From: Dokdonella_A sp044227025
Lineage (GTDB): Bacteria > Pseudomonadota > Gammaproteobacteria > Xanthomonadales > Rhodanobacteraceae
Direction: 5' to 3'
DNA: 64,000 nucleotides
Assembly: GCF_044227025.1 (NCBI RefSeq)
Contig: NZ_JBGAFX010000005.1
Location: 62,001-126,000 of the forward strand
Part shown: positions 51,869 through 60,637 of the stretch, in pieces
Numbering within the stretch: position 1 is the stretch's first letter
How the letters are laid out: each line of letters opens with the position of its first letter
Notes under the pieces: generated by a model
Told to the model about the DNA's origin: nothing
The model's database searches: none
Seen by the model: only the letters and a program-made list of their open reading frames with translations
Position numbers and translations under genes: made by a program

Positions 51869-53365
51869 CTACTTCGCCAGTTCGTACAGGTACTCGACGA
51901 ACGACATCACCGCACCGTCGTAGCCGCGTACGCTCGGATTCGACGACTCGATCAGATAGTACTCGTCGGGTGCATGCGCGCCGCTGCCGTGGCCGAGGCC
52001 GAAGTGGCCCGAGGCGAGCTGGAGCGGGGCGCCGGTGAAGACGAATCCGGGGTACGACCCCGCGTTGCGCGGCCACAGGCTCGGCTTGAGGCGGTCGCGC
52101 GTGAGCACGGCGAGCTGCGCCTGGATCAGGTGCGCATCGGCTTTCGTGCTGGTCGGGTCGTAGCCGCCGCCGACGTTGACTTCGATGTCGCCGTAGCCGC
52201 GCTTGGCGAGGTGCGCCTTCAGCGCGGCGACCGCGTCGTCCTTCTTCATGCCGGGCACCAGGCGCATGTCGATCTTGGCAACGGCGCGATGCGGCAACAC
52301 GGTCTTGCCACCGGGGCCGGTGTAGCCGCCGACGAGGCCTTCGATGTTGACGGTCGGTTGCGACACGAGCCGTTCGTTCGCGGCCTGCCAGTCGAGATCG
52401 TCGATCCAGTGCTGCACGCCGAACTGCGCCTTGGTCCTGGCTTCGTCGCGTTTCGCGATTGCGGTGGCGACCATCGCGCGCTCCTCGGCGCTGATCGGCG
52501 GCGCGACCGGATAGTTGTCGATGGTGATCGTGTTGCCGTCGTCGGAGACGAGCGTGTCGAGTGCCTTGACCAGTCGCCATGCCGGGCTGTCGACCATCGC
52601 CTTCAGCGACGAGTGGATGTCCTTGGCCGGGCCGCGACCCCACTTCTCGCCGCTCGCGACGAGCTCGAGTTCGACCACGCCCTTGGCGCCGAGCGACACG
52701 GTGACGCCGCCATCGGGATCCTGCGACGCCGACGGCATGAACACGCCGACCGTTTTCGCGAACGCCGCCTGCACTTCCGGCCGCAACACGAGCTGGCCGA
52801 TGTGCGGCGACCCGATTTCCTCCTCGCCTTCGGCGACCATCACGAGGTTGACCGGCATCTTTTTGCCGGCGGCGCGGATCGCATGCAGCGCGGCGAGAAA
52901 CGCGGATTCGGGTCCCTTCTGGTTGACCGCGCCGCGCCCGACGATCGCCTTGCCGAGGCCGGGCTTGTCGACGAGGCGCGCCTCCAGCGGGGGCGACGAC
53001 CATTCGGCCGGGTCGTATTGCTTCACGTCGTACATGAAGTACAGGCCGACCGTCTTCGCCGCGCCGGCATCCAGCGTGGCGAATACGCCAGGCTTGCCGT
53101 CGGTGTCGAGGATGTCGACTTTCTGGAAACCCGCATCACGTGCGAGCTTGGCCATGTACTCGACGCCTTCGCGCGAATTGCGGTTCTCGGCGGCGATCGA
53201 GGGCAGGGCGATCCACTCCTGCAGGCGCTTTACCGCCTCGTCGTGGTGCCTCAAGACTTCGCGCTGGATCGCGGCGGTGTCGACGGTCGCGGCGAACGCG
53301 GCGCCCGGGATGATGATGGCGATCGCGAGGGCAAGCTGGGCAAGGCGGCGGTGCGGAGCGTTCAT
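51869..53365 (-). CDS. Secreted M20-family metallopeptidase homologue with altered zinc ligands
   Basis: A 498-residue protein with a signal peptide ending GAAFAA. The M20/M25/M40 fold is clear (ERNSREGVEYM-like NRNSREGVEYMAKL, RLVDKPGLG, VMVAEGEEEIGSPH, KIDMRLVPGM, GHGSGAHAPDEY). In typical enzymes the first zinc ligand is His in GHxD; here that position is Met111 (YFMYDV). The bridging Asp of RGASDDKG is Asn148 (GRGAVNQKG). Glu182/183 and His464 are kept. It may be an inactive or differently metalled subgroup. It lies upstream of the amidohydrolase gene's 3' end on the same strand. Confidence 0.87.
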   Translation of the reverse strand: MNAPHRRLAQLALAIAIIIPGAAFAATVDTAAIQREVLRHHDEAVKRLQEWIALPSIAAENRNSREGVEYMAKLARDAGFQKVDILDTDGKPGVFATLDAGAAKTVGLYFMYDVKQYDPAEWSSPPLEARLVDKPGLGKAIVGRGAVNQKGPESAFLAALHAIRAAGKKMPVNLVMVAEGEEEIGSPHIGQLVLRPEVQAAFAKTVGVFMPSASQDPDGGVTVSLGAKGVVELELVASGEKWGRGPAKDIHSSLKAMVDSPAWRLVKALDTLVSDDGNTITIDNYPVAPPISAEERAMVATAIAKRDEARTKAQFGVQHWIDDLDWQAANERLVSQPTVNIEGLVGGYTGPGGKTVLPHRAVAKIDMRLVPGMKKDDAVAALKAHLAKRGYGDIEVNVGGGYDPTSTKADAHLIQAQLAVLTRDRLKPSLWPRNAGSYPGFVFTGAPLQLASGHFGLGHGSGAHAPDEYYLIESSNPSVRGYDGAVMSFVEYLYELAK

Positions 53366-53434
53366 GCGACATTCCCGAGTGGTTGAAGGAGACCGCTTGG
53401 AGCACTGTGCAAATGGCGCATGCGACGAAGTCGT

Positions 53435-54736
53435 TCAGTCCATGCGTACGAGCATGCCATGCTTCATGACCATCAGCGGATGCTCGGTCGCGCGGATGTT
53501 CTGGAGCACGTCGCCGGGCACGGCCACGATGTCGGCAAACTTGCCGGCTTCGAGCGTGCCGGTGTCTGCGTCGATGCCTAGCAGTTTCGCCGAGCCCTGG
53601 CTGCTGGTCATCAGCGCGGCGGCAGGCGTCATGCCGACGTCGACGTAGTCGCCGAATTCCTCCGCGTTCATGCCATGCGGGTAGACCGCGGCGTCGGTGC
53701 CGAACGCGATCGGCACGCCGATCTTCAGCGCGTTCTTCATCATGCCGGTGTGTGCGGCATACGCGGCGCGCGCCTTGCCGGCGATCTTCGGCGGGTAGCT
53801 GTCGGCTTTCTTGTCGACCCACAGCTGGGTCATGCGCGTCGGCACCAGGTAGACGCCCTTCTGCTTCATCAACTGCAGCGTCGCCGCGCTCAGGAAGCTG
53901 CCGTGCTCGATCGAATCGATGCCCGCCTCGATCGCCTGTTTCGCGGCGAGGTCGCCGTGCGAATGCGCGGCGACCTTGCGCCGCCACGCATGCGCTTCGC
54001 TCATGATCGCCGAGAGTTCGGCCGGCGTCAGTTGCGGCACGTCGACCGGGTCGGATTCGCTCAGCACGCCGCCGGATGCGCAGATCTTGATCACGTCGGC
54101 GCCGTACTTCATCTGCTCGCGTACCGCGAGGCGGCACGACTCGGGACCGTTGCAGACGCCTTCGAGCGTGCCTGCCGGCTTCATGCGGTCGGGCGGCACC
54201 GGCGCGCTGTCGCAATGGCCGCCGGTCGAGCCGATGGCGTGGCCGGCGACGAGCAGGCGCGGCCCTTCGGCGAGGCCGTCGTTGATCGCGTTGCGCAGTG
54301 CGACGTCGATGAAGTCGCTGCTGCCGACGTCGCGTGCGGTGGTCACGCCGGCGCGCAACGCCCTGCGCGCGTTCGCCTCGGCATGGAACGCCTGTTCGGG
54401 CACGGAGCGCAGCGTGTTTTCGTAGAACGCCTTCTCCCAGTTGTCGTCGTGGTCGAAGGTGATATGCGTGTGCGCATCGATGTAGCCCGGCACGAGGGTC
54501 GCATCGCCGAGGTCGACCACGCTCGCGTCCGCGGGTATCGCCGCGTCCTTGCCGACCGCGACGATGCGCTGGTCCTTCACCACGACGATTCCCGGCGACG
54601 TCAGCGCGCCGCTGCGGCCGTCGAACAGGTGCGCGGCTTTGAGCACGGTGGCCCCCGCAGCATTCGCGGGATGGTCCTGTGCCTGCGCGCCAAGCGCGAG
54701 CAGGAGGCCGACGGCAAGCATCGAGAGTCTCGACAT
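53435..54736 (-). CDS. Secreted amidohydrolase (imidazolonepropionase/Xaa-Pro dipeptidase-like)
   Basis: A 433-residue protein with a signal peptide ending LGAQAQD. Metal-site residues of the amidohydrolase superfamily are present: DAHTHI, the Lys in DVIKICASGG, VAAHSHGD, SIEHGS and the Asp in FGTDAAV. The C-terminal GTLEAGKFADIVAVPGD is the usual beta-sandwich strand. AGGGG precedes the start. Family members in this genus hydrolyse dipeptides or N-acyl amino acids. It could work with the M20-like protein on exported peptides. Confidence 0.9.
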   Translation of the reverse strand: MSRLSMLAVGLLLALGAQAQDHPANAAGATVLKAAHLFDGRSGALTSPGIVVVKDQRIVAVGKDAAIPADASVVDLGDATLVPGYIDAHTHITFDHDDNWEKAFYENTLRSVPEQAFHAEANARRALRAGVTTARDVGSSDFIDVALRNAINDGLAEGPRLLVAGHAIGSTGGHCDSAPVPPDRMKPAGTLEGVCNGPESCRLAVREQMKYGADVIKICASGGVLSESDPVDVPQLTPAELSAIMSEAHAWRRKVAAHSHGDLAAKQAIEAGIDSIEHGSFLSAATLQLMKQKGVYLVPTRMTQLWVDKKADSYPPKIAGKARAAYAAHTGMMKNALKIGVPIAFGTDAAVYPHGMNAEEFGDYVDVGMTPAAALMTSSQGSAKLLGIDADTGTLEAGKFADIVAVPGDVLQNIRATEHPLMVMKHGMLVRMD

Positions 54737-54835
54737 GGTGGTTCCCCTACGCCCAAGTTCACGGAGTATAGGCAAAGCGGCGCCAGTGGCGCGCTGCAGC
54801 GCACCGTGAACCCCTGCGCGGGTCCGTCGCCGGGA

Positions 54836-55306
54836 TCAGGATGCGCGCGTCACGATCCTCACACCCGCGGCGAGCGTGCGATGGACGGGGCAGCGGTCGG
54901 CAATCTGCATCATCCGGGCGCGTACCTCATCGGTCAGGTCGCCGTCGATGTGGATCGTGCGTTCGAGCCGGTCCACCTTCGCGCTGTCGTCCCGCTCACA
55001 GTTTTCGCAATCGGGCTCATGCACTTTCCGATGGCGCACCTCGACCTGAATGCCGCGGATCGCGAGGTGCTTCATCTTCGCGTACAGATGCAGGGTCATC
55101 GTCGTGCAGGCTGCCAGAGAGGCCGACAGCAAACCGTACGGCGACGGACCCTGGTCGGTGCCGCCGACCGCGAGCGGTTCGTCGGCCACGAGCGCATGTG
55201 CGGCAACCTTCAGTGTCGTGCGGAATCCCGTGTTGTCCGAATGCGCGATGGCGGTGCCTTCGGGCAAAGGCGTCTGCGTGTCTGGCGACGGGGTCGCTTC
55301 CGGCAT
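54836..55306 (-). CDS. OsmC/Ohr-family peroxide-resistance protein
   Basis: A 156-residue protein. AAGGAGACC precedes the ATG at 55306 (an earlier ATG at 55336 lacks this). The OsmC block GGTDQGPSPYGLLSASLAAC with the first reactive Cys, then CENCERDD, and the final second Cys in IADRCPVHRTL fit the peroxidatic Cys pair of the family. It probably detoxifies organic hydroperoxides. Confidence 0.9.
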   Translation of the reverse strand: MPEATPSPDTQTPLPEGTAIAHSDNTGFRTTLKVAAHALVADEPLAVGGTDQGPSPYGLLSASLAACTTMTLHLYAKMKHLAIRGIQVEVRHRKVHEPDCENCERDDSAKVDRLERTIHIDGDLTDEVRARMMQIADRCPVHRTLAAGVRIVTRAS

Positions 55307-55381
55307 GGCGGTCTCCTTCGATCGCGGCATCGACATCTTACGCGCAGCCGTCCGAGCCGCGATTGCGGACGTACGACGCCG

Positions 55382-56059
55382 CTAGTCCCGATCCGGCGCG
55401 CCGAGCGGAAAGTACGACCGGTACGGACGCGCCTCGTCGACCGCGCGCGCGAACGACGGTCGCTCGAGCAGGCGCGCGCGGTACGCGCGCACGTTGGCGA
55501 AGCGTGCATCGATCGGATGCGTCCAGTCGGCGTAGAACAGGAACGGTGCGGCGGCGCAGTCGGCAAGGCTGAACGTGTCGCCGGCGGCCCATTCGCGCGT
55601 CGCCATCACCGGATCGAGCCAAGCGTAGGCGGTGTCCAGCATCGCACGCGCTTCGGCTACGCCGTGTGCGTCGCGGACGCTTTCCGGGCGCAGGCGGTCG
55701 AACACGAATTTCTGCTGCGGGCTCGACACGTAGTTGTCGAAGAATCGGTCCATCCAGCGCACTTCGAGCGCGGCGCGCGCGTCTTCCGGCAGCAGGCGCA
55801 CCGGTCCCGGATGGTGGATCGCCAGGTGCTCGATGATGCAGGTCGCCTCACGCACGACATGCTCGCCGTCGACCAGCACCGGGAAGCGCTCCATCGGCCA
55901 CAAGGCGGCGAGCTCGGCGTTCGCGGCCGCATCCTCGAGCGAGCGGTAGTCGAATGGCGTCGCATTCTCGTACAGGGCGACCAGCACCTTCTGCGAGTAC
56001 GAAGAGAAGGGGTGGGCGTACAGCTTCGGCAGGGTCATCGGCATCGGTTCATGATCCAT
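55382..56059 (-). CDS. Glutathione S-transferase family protein
   Basis: About 225 residues from ATG 56059 (in-frame ATGs at 56044 and 56038 would also serve). The N-terminal thioredoxin-fold half has LYAHPFSSYSQKVLVAL with the catalytic-type Ser/Tyr region and RFPVLVDGEHVVREATCIIE (cis-Pro and glutathione-binding). The C-terminal helical half has TREWAAGDTFSLADCAAAPF, the usual GST C-terminal N-cap motif (DxSxAD-like). Substrate unknown. Confidence 0.87.
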   Translation of the reverse strand: MDHEPMPMTLPKLYAHPFSSYSQKVLVALYENATPFDYRSLEDAAANAELAALWPMERFPVLVDGEHVVREATCIIEHLAIHHPGPVRLLPEDARAALEVRWMDRFFDNYVSSPQQKFVFDRLRPESVRDAHGVAEARAMLDTAYAWLDPVMATREWAAGDTFSLADCAAAPFLFYADWTHPIDARFANVRAYRARLLERPSFARAVDEARPYRSYFPLGAPDRD

Positions 56060-56173
56060 GTGGGTGAACAAGCAGGCGACGAACCGGCGCGTTCGAATTC
56101 GACATCGTGCCTCATGGTCGAGCGGGCTGCAGCGCCGCGCGTTCAATCGGTGATCGGTGTGGCGGCTGGTACC

Positions 56174-57682
56174 ATGACGGATCACCGCGTGTCCGAATCC
56201 ATGCCAAGCCCTCGTCTCCAGTCGAGCATTGCCCTGCATCGTGCTGCGCGTTTCGACGAGGCGGAGGCGGGCTATCGCGAATGCATGCGCGAAGGCGAGC
56301 ACGAAGCCGCGATGCCACTGGCCACGTTGTTGCTGCAATCCGGGCGCAACCAAGAGGCTGCCGCGCTGCTGGAGCCGCTGGTGCATTCGTCGCCGGAACG
56401 GACCGATGTGGCCGTGAACCTGTCGGTCGCATTGCGCAACTGCGGCCGCATCGAGGAGGCGTTCGAGCATGCCCGACGCGCGTCGTCGCTGGCGCCGGGA
56501 CAAGTGTCGGGATGGAACGCATTGGGCCTCGCCGCGCTCCAGCTCGATCGCGCCGAGGAAGCGCGCGCAGCGTTCGAGCGCGGGTTGCGGCTGGCTCCCG
56601 GGCACGTCGCGCTCACCCTGCATCATGCGCATGCGCTGCGCCGCCTCGGTCGTCACGCCGAAGCGGCAGCGGCGTACGAAGCGGTGGTGGCGGCCAGTCC
56701 GGCGCTGGTCGAAGGCTGGCGTGGCCTCGCCCAGGTGCAGACCACGCTCGGCCAAGTCGATGCGGCGTTGCGCAGCCGCGCGCGGGCGCTGCAACTTGCG
56801 CCGCAGGATCAGGAGATCGCGCTGGAACATGCGGCCGCGCTGCTGCAGGCCGGCCACATGGAGGAGGCGATGCAGCGCCTGTTGCAAGCGACCCGGGCGG
56901 ACCCCGGCGATGCGCGCGGTTGGGACTGGCTCGGTCGCGCGCAGCTTAAAAAGGGTGATCTGGCACGCGCGCGTGCGTCATTCGAGCAGGCCCACGCGCT
57001 CAATCCGCGCGACCCGACGATCGCGCACCTGCATGCGGCGAGTACCGGCGTGCTGCCTGCGAACGTCGAGAGCGAGTACATCCGCGGCTTGTTCGACGAT
57101 TTCGCCGACCGCTTCGAGGACACCCTGGTCGGCCACCTTGGCTACGATGCGCCGCTGCGCATGAAGGAATTCCTGCAACGGCACGCGGCGGACAGCGCCG
57201 CCAGCGTGCTCGATCTCGGTTGCGGCACCGGCCTGATGGCGCAGCAGCTGGTTCGTCCCGGGCGTGTCGTCGACGGCGTCGACCTGTCGCCGCGCATGCT
57301 CGCGCGCGCGCGAGCAAAACGGATCTATCGCGAGCTGCACGAAGCCGAGGTGACGCAGTTCCTGCTCGGCGCGACCGCGCAATGGGATTTGATCCTGGCC
57401 GCCGACGTGCTCATCTACCTGCACGATCTGGAAGCGCTGTTCGCGGCGACATTGCCGCGCCTCGTTCCGGGCGGCTGCTTCGCGTTCACCATCGAGCAGA
57501 GTGCGAGCGGGCGCACGGAGCTGCATGCGGTCACCGCGCGTTACCGGCACGCGGTCGATCAGGTGATGGCGGATCTCGCCGGCGCGGGTTTCGTGGAGGT
57601 CGTGCAGGAAGGGATCGTCCTGCGCATGGAGTCCGGGCAGCCGGTCGCCGGCGCGATGGTGCTGGCGCGGCGCGCTGCCTAG
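56174..57682 (+). CDS. TPR-methyltransferase fusion protein
   Basis: A 502-residue protein. Residues about 15-290 are TPR helices (LATLLLQSGRNQEAAAL, ALGLAALQLDRAEEARAAFE, HAHALRRLGRHAEAAAAYE, WLGRAQLKKGDLARARASFE). The C-terminus is a SAM-dependent methyltransferase: FDDFADRFEDTLVGHLGYDAP, motif I VLDLGCGTGLMAQQL (about 345), GVDLSPRMLARARAKRIYRE, and WDLILAADVLIYLHDL. It belongs to a widespread putative methyltransferase group of unknown target. The TPR part probably recruits the substrate. Confidence 0.88.
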   Translation: MTDHRVSESMPSPRLQSSIALHRAARFDEAEAGYRECMREGEHEAAMPLATLLLQSGRNQEAAALLEPLVHSSPERTDVAVNLSVALRNCGRIEEAFEHARRASSLAPGQVSGWNALGLAALQLDRAEEARAAFERGLRLAPGHVALTLHHAHALRRLGRHAEAAAAYEAVVAASPALVEGWRGLAQVQTTLGQVDAALRSRARALQLAPQDQEIALEHAAALLQAGHMEEAMQRLLQATRADPGDARGWDWLGRAQLKKGDLARARASFEQAHALNPRDPTIAHLHAASTGVLPANVESEYIRGLFDDFADRFEDTLVGHLGYDAPLRMKEFLQRHAADSAASVLDLGCGTGLMAQQLVRPGRVVDGVDLSPRMLARARAKRIYRELHEAEVTQFLLGATAQWDLILAADVLIYLHDLEALFAATLPRLVPGGCFAFTIEQSASGRTELHAVTARYRHAVDQVMADLAGAGFVEVVQEGIVLRMESGQPVAGAMVLARRAA

Positions 57683-57779
57683 GCAATGTGGGTAGGGGTT
57701 GGCCCCCGTCGGCGCGACTTCGCGTGGAAGGCAGGGACGGTTGCCGCAACCTGCAGATGACCAATGTGGAGATGACGCG

Positions 57780-58322
57780 ATGCGTAGCGCAAGCCTGTTC
57801 GTGCTCTTGGCCCTGGCAGCGCCGGTCCAGGCCGACTCCGTGCATGGTTATTGTGAACGCGGCGGCAAGCGCGTCGAGTTCAGCGACGGTATCGCGTTCG
57901 AGGACGCGCGCAACGAGTCGGGCGCCGTTACGACGACGATCTACCTCACGGCGAAACCGCTCGATCGCGCCGCGCTGGCGAAATGCGCCGAGTGTGCGGG
58001 CAAGCTCGGCGAGAACACGTTCGTGAGCCCGCGCGGCGATCTGATCGAGGCGCAGCGCAATGCGACGGCGGCAGGCTGGATGGAGATTGCGCACGTCGGT
58101 GGCGAACTGGACATGACGACGATCGTCAACCTCATGTATCTCGCCGCGGACGGCACGCTGACCGGCCTCGACGGCGGCAACGGCCGCGTCGAGCTTGACG
58201 CGCACGGCGCGGCGCGCGTGACGGGCAAGGTGGTCACCGAGGCGCGCGAGGCGCCATTCAACGAAACGGACATGACCTGCGACATCAGGTTCGATCTCGC
58301 CGTCGGCTGGCCCAAGCGCTGA
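57780..58322 (+). CDS. Secreted protein of unknown function
   Basis: A 180-residue protein with GGAG before the ATG and a signal peptide ending APVQAD. Early Cys residues sit in SVHGYCERGGKR and KCAECAGKLG; a later Cys lies in DMTCDIRFDLAVGW. The rest alternates beta-strands (MEIAHVGGELDMTTIVN, TGLDGGNGRVELD, ARVTGKVVTEAREAP). No family recognised. It is downstream of the TPR-methyltransferase gene by about 97 bases. Confidence 0.7.
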   Translation: MRSASLFVLLALAAPVQADSVHGYCERGGKRVEFSDGIAFEDARNESGAVTTTIYLTAKPLDRAALAKCAECAGKLGENTFVSPRGDLIEAQRNATAAGWMEIAHVGGELDMTTIVNLMYLAADGTLTGLDGGNGRVELDAHGAARVTGKVVTEAREAPFNETDMTCDIRFDLAVGWPKR

Positions 58323-58362
58323 CCGCGACCTGCCGCGTCCGGCGTCGGGACGCCGGCGTTGC

Positions 58363-58575
58363 TCAGTGCGACCGCCGCAGATTGTTCCACTCGACGAGCG
58401 TGTCGCGCGGTGTCTGCGCGCGAGGCTCCGCCGCCTGCCATTCCGAGATCCGTTGGCGCTCGAGCGCGAGTCCGTACACGTCGACGAACTGGCCGCGGCG
58501 ATAGGTCGCCGCCTGCCAGTTGTCGCCCACCTTCACCTGCACGTCCTGGCCTTCCAGCGGAGTTTCGTCTTGCAT
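58363..58575 (-). CDS. Small conserved-type hypothetical protein
   Basis: A 70-residue cytoplasmic protein with GGAGATCG before the ATG. The sequence (EGQDVQVKVGDNWQAATYRR, GQFVDVYGLALERQRIS) looks like a small beta-barrel, possibly SH3-like, followed by a charged helix. No family recognised. Confidence 0.65.
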   Translation of the reverse strand: MQDETPLEGQDVQVKVGDNWQAATYRRGQFVDVYGLALERQRISEWQAAEPRAQTPRDTLVEWNNLRRSH

Positions 58576-58734
58576 GTCGATCTCCTTCGCCTGCGCGGAC
58601 GGGTCACGTCCCGCAACGCCGTGTACGATCAGTATCGTACGTTGGCGGGCACATTCCTTTGCAAAAAATGCGCTTCTGCGGCGATTCGGCGGGCGCGCAC
58701 GCGGGCCATGGCACCCTGGCGGAGGGGCCGCGCG

Positions 58735-59841
58735 CTACTGCGCGAGGCAGTTTCGATAGCGCTGGTCGACCCGCTCGGCGAACCATTTCGTGGTGAGCTT
58801 GCGCGTGATCTTCGGACTCTCGAGCGCGATGAGCGGCAGCATCGCCCGCGGCAGCGGTGCGCGCTGCCCGCGTTCGGCGAGTTGGAAAACGCGCTCGTAC
58901 AGCGGTGTCCTCTCGAGTTCGATGCTCTCGCCGAGTTCGAGCGTGCGGTGGATCTGCGCATCGCTCGCGGCGAGCTGTCGCGCGAGCGAGCGCACCGCGC
59001 GTTCGGTCGCGCCGGGTCGGTCGCTGGCGTGGTCGATCAGGTCGCCGTCGAGCGCGAGCGGAATCCCCGTGGCCAGGCTCACCGCATTCTGGAACGCCGC
59101 GTTGCGACTGGCGTAGAAACCGGCGTTGAAATCCGCGAAGCGGTACAGCATGCGGTCGTACGAGACCGGATAGCCGAGCAGATGCGCGATGCCGAAATAC
59201 AACCCGCCGCGCCGGCTGAACACTTCGTGGCGGATCGAGCCTTCGATCGGATACGGATAGGGATGCTCGCGTGCGTGTTGTTCGGCGAATTCGATGCTGA
59301 CCTGCATCGGCCCGCCGGTATGTACGGGGTTTGAATCGGCGAACAGGCGCTGCCCGAGCGGGACGCGGCCGATCATGTCCTCGTAGACGAGGCTGAGTTC
59401 GCGTTCGGTGCGCACCGAAGCGATGCGATCCGCATACGAAGGACCGCTCGAGGACGACAGCGCGAGTGCGGTGCGCACGACGAATTGCGGAACGTGGTGA
59501 GCGGCGGCGCGGCGGTCGATCTCCTCGCGCGCGATGCGGCCGAGTCCCGGTACCGCGGGATCGCTGGCGAAGTTCGATTCCTGTGCGGCCACCGCCAGCG
59601 TCGCGCACAGGTTGCGCGTCGCCGGCTCGATGTCCAGCGTGGCGAGTGCGATCTGGATGTCGGCCGCCCAGCCTTCGCGGTCGACCGTCTGTGGCGGCAG
59701 CAGGCGCACGATCTGTGCGCGCACTTCGGCAGGAGTCCGCTCGCGCATCGACTGGCTGGGTGCGGCGCAGCCACCGAGGAAGGCAGCCGCCGCGAGCAGA
59801 GTCAGTGCCCCGACCGTCCGGGCGACGACCACGTTGTCCAT
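58735..59841 (-). CDS. DUF1615 lipoprotein
   Basis: A 368-residue protein with a lipobox (AAAAFLGGC). The DUF1615 core includes EGWAADIQIALATLDIEP, CATLAVAAQESNF, VPGLGRIAREEIDRRAAAH, VHTGGPMQVSIEFAEQHA, FSRRGGLYFGIAHLLGY and FADFNAGFYASRNAAFQNA. AQESNF and GPMQVS are reminiscent of lysozyme-like transglycosylases, so a cell-wall role is possible. It is anchored in the outer or inner membrane by lipid. Confidence 0.9.
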   Translation of the reverse strand: MDNVVVARTVGALTLLAAAAFLGGCAAPSQSMRERTPAEVRAQIVRLLPPQTVDREGWAADIQIALATLDIEPATRNLCATLAVAAQESNFASDPAVPGLGRIAREEIDRRAAAHHVPQFVVRTALALSSSSGPSYADRIASVRTERELSLVYEDMIGRVPLGQRLFADSNPVHTGGPMQVSIEFAEQHAREHPYPYPIEGSIRHEVFSRRGGLYFGIAHLLGYPVSYDRMLYRFADFNAGFYASRNAAFQNAVSLATGIPLALDGDLIDHASDRPGATERAVRSLARQLAASDAQIHRTLELGESIELERTPLYERVFQLAERGQRAPLPRAMLPLIALESPKITRKLTTKWFAERVDQRYRNCLAQ

Positions 59842-60006
59842 CGGCAGCCCTCGCGGCGCAGGTGTCCGGTGGAAAGCGTACCTTGTTCGCCCGATATTGG
59901 CGCGCCGCGCGATCGATCGCCGCTGAGTCAATCTGCGCGTCGATGCGCCAATTCGTCGGGAGCCGTCATGCCGGGATGGCGAACGCGCTCGTGGTCGCCG
60001 TGGACG

Positions 60007-60528
60007 TCACAACTGGCGATCCTCCGCGACGAAATGTCCGTCGGTGATCGCCAGCGCCTTGCCGGCCTTGTCCTTGAAGTGTAGTTCGAAGCGGCCTTCG
60101 ATCACTTTGCCGTGCGCGGCGGTGATCTCGAACAGCGTCGCCGTGTTGCTCTTGTCGAGCGCGTAGTCGTCCGCGTCCTTGCCGGCTTCGCTCGCGCCTT
60201 TGCTGAATGTCGCGTCGCAGGACGAGTTGTCGAACTCCTTGCTGCCGAGCTTGAGCGCCTTGCCCGCTTCGAAGCCGCGGCAGGTGATCGACAGGCGCTC
60301 GATCGGTGTCTTCGGCGGGGGCCACGATGCCGCGCCGGCCGTCGCGGCGCCGAGCGAGAACGCACCGGAGGGCAGCGGCACGAAATGGATCGTGTCGTCG
60401 TCGCCGGCAAACGCAACGCCGTTGACCTGGGCGCGGAGCGACTGCGGTTCGCTCGCGTCGGTGACGATGGAAGCTGCCAGCAGCACGAACGAGAGGGCCA
60501 TGAGCGGGCGGTGTCGGGGAGCCTGCAT
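60007..60528 (-). CDS. Secreted protein of unknown function
   Basis: A 173-residue protein with an N-terminal hydrophobic signal (MALSFVLLAASIVTDAS after a basic start). The mature part is beta-rich: AQVNGVAFAGDDDTIHFV, ERLSITCRGFEAGKALKL, CDATFSKG, FEITAAHGKVIEGRFELHF. Two Cys could form one disulfide. It resembles the general layout of small exported beta-sandwich proteins; no family recognised. Confidence 0.68.
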   Translation of the reverse strand: MQAPRHRPLMALSFVLLAASIVTDASEPQSLRAQVNGVAFAGDDDTIHFVPLPSGAFSLGAATAGAASWPPPKTPIERLSITCRGFEAGKALKLGSKEFDNSSCDATFSKGASEAGKDADDYALDKSNTATLFEITAAHGKVIEGRFELHFKDKAGKALAITDGHFVAEDRQL

Positions 60529-60637
60529 GCGGTTTCTCCGGTGAGTGTGCCTGGAATAACGCAAAACGCCGCCGCACCGGGACATGCGCAGACCCTGGTT
60601 GCGGTCGCTTCACGCGTCCATCCGGAACCGCAGAACC

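Noticed and set aside
53675..56173. Very long open plus-strand frame across the amidohydrolase, OsmC and GST genes
   Set aside because: It is antisense to three well-recognised minus-strand genes; open frames of this kind are expected opposite G+C-rich coding sequence. Only the part after 56174 is real.
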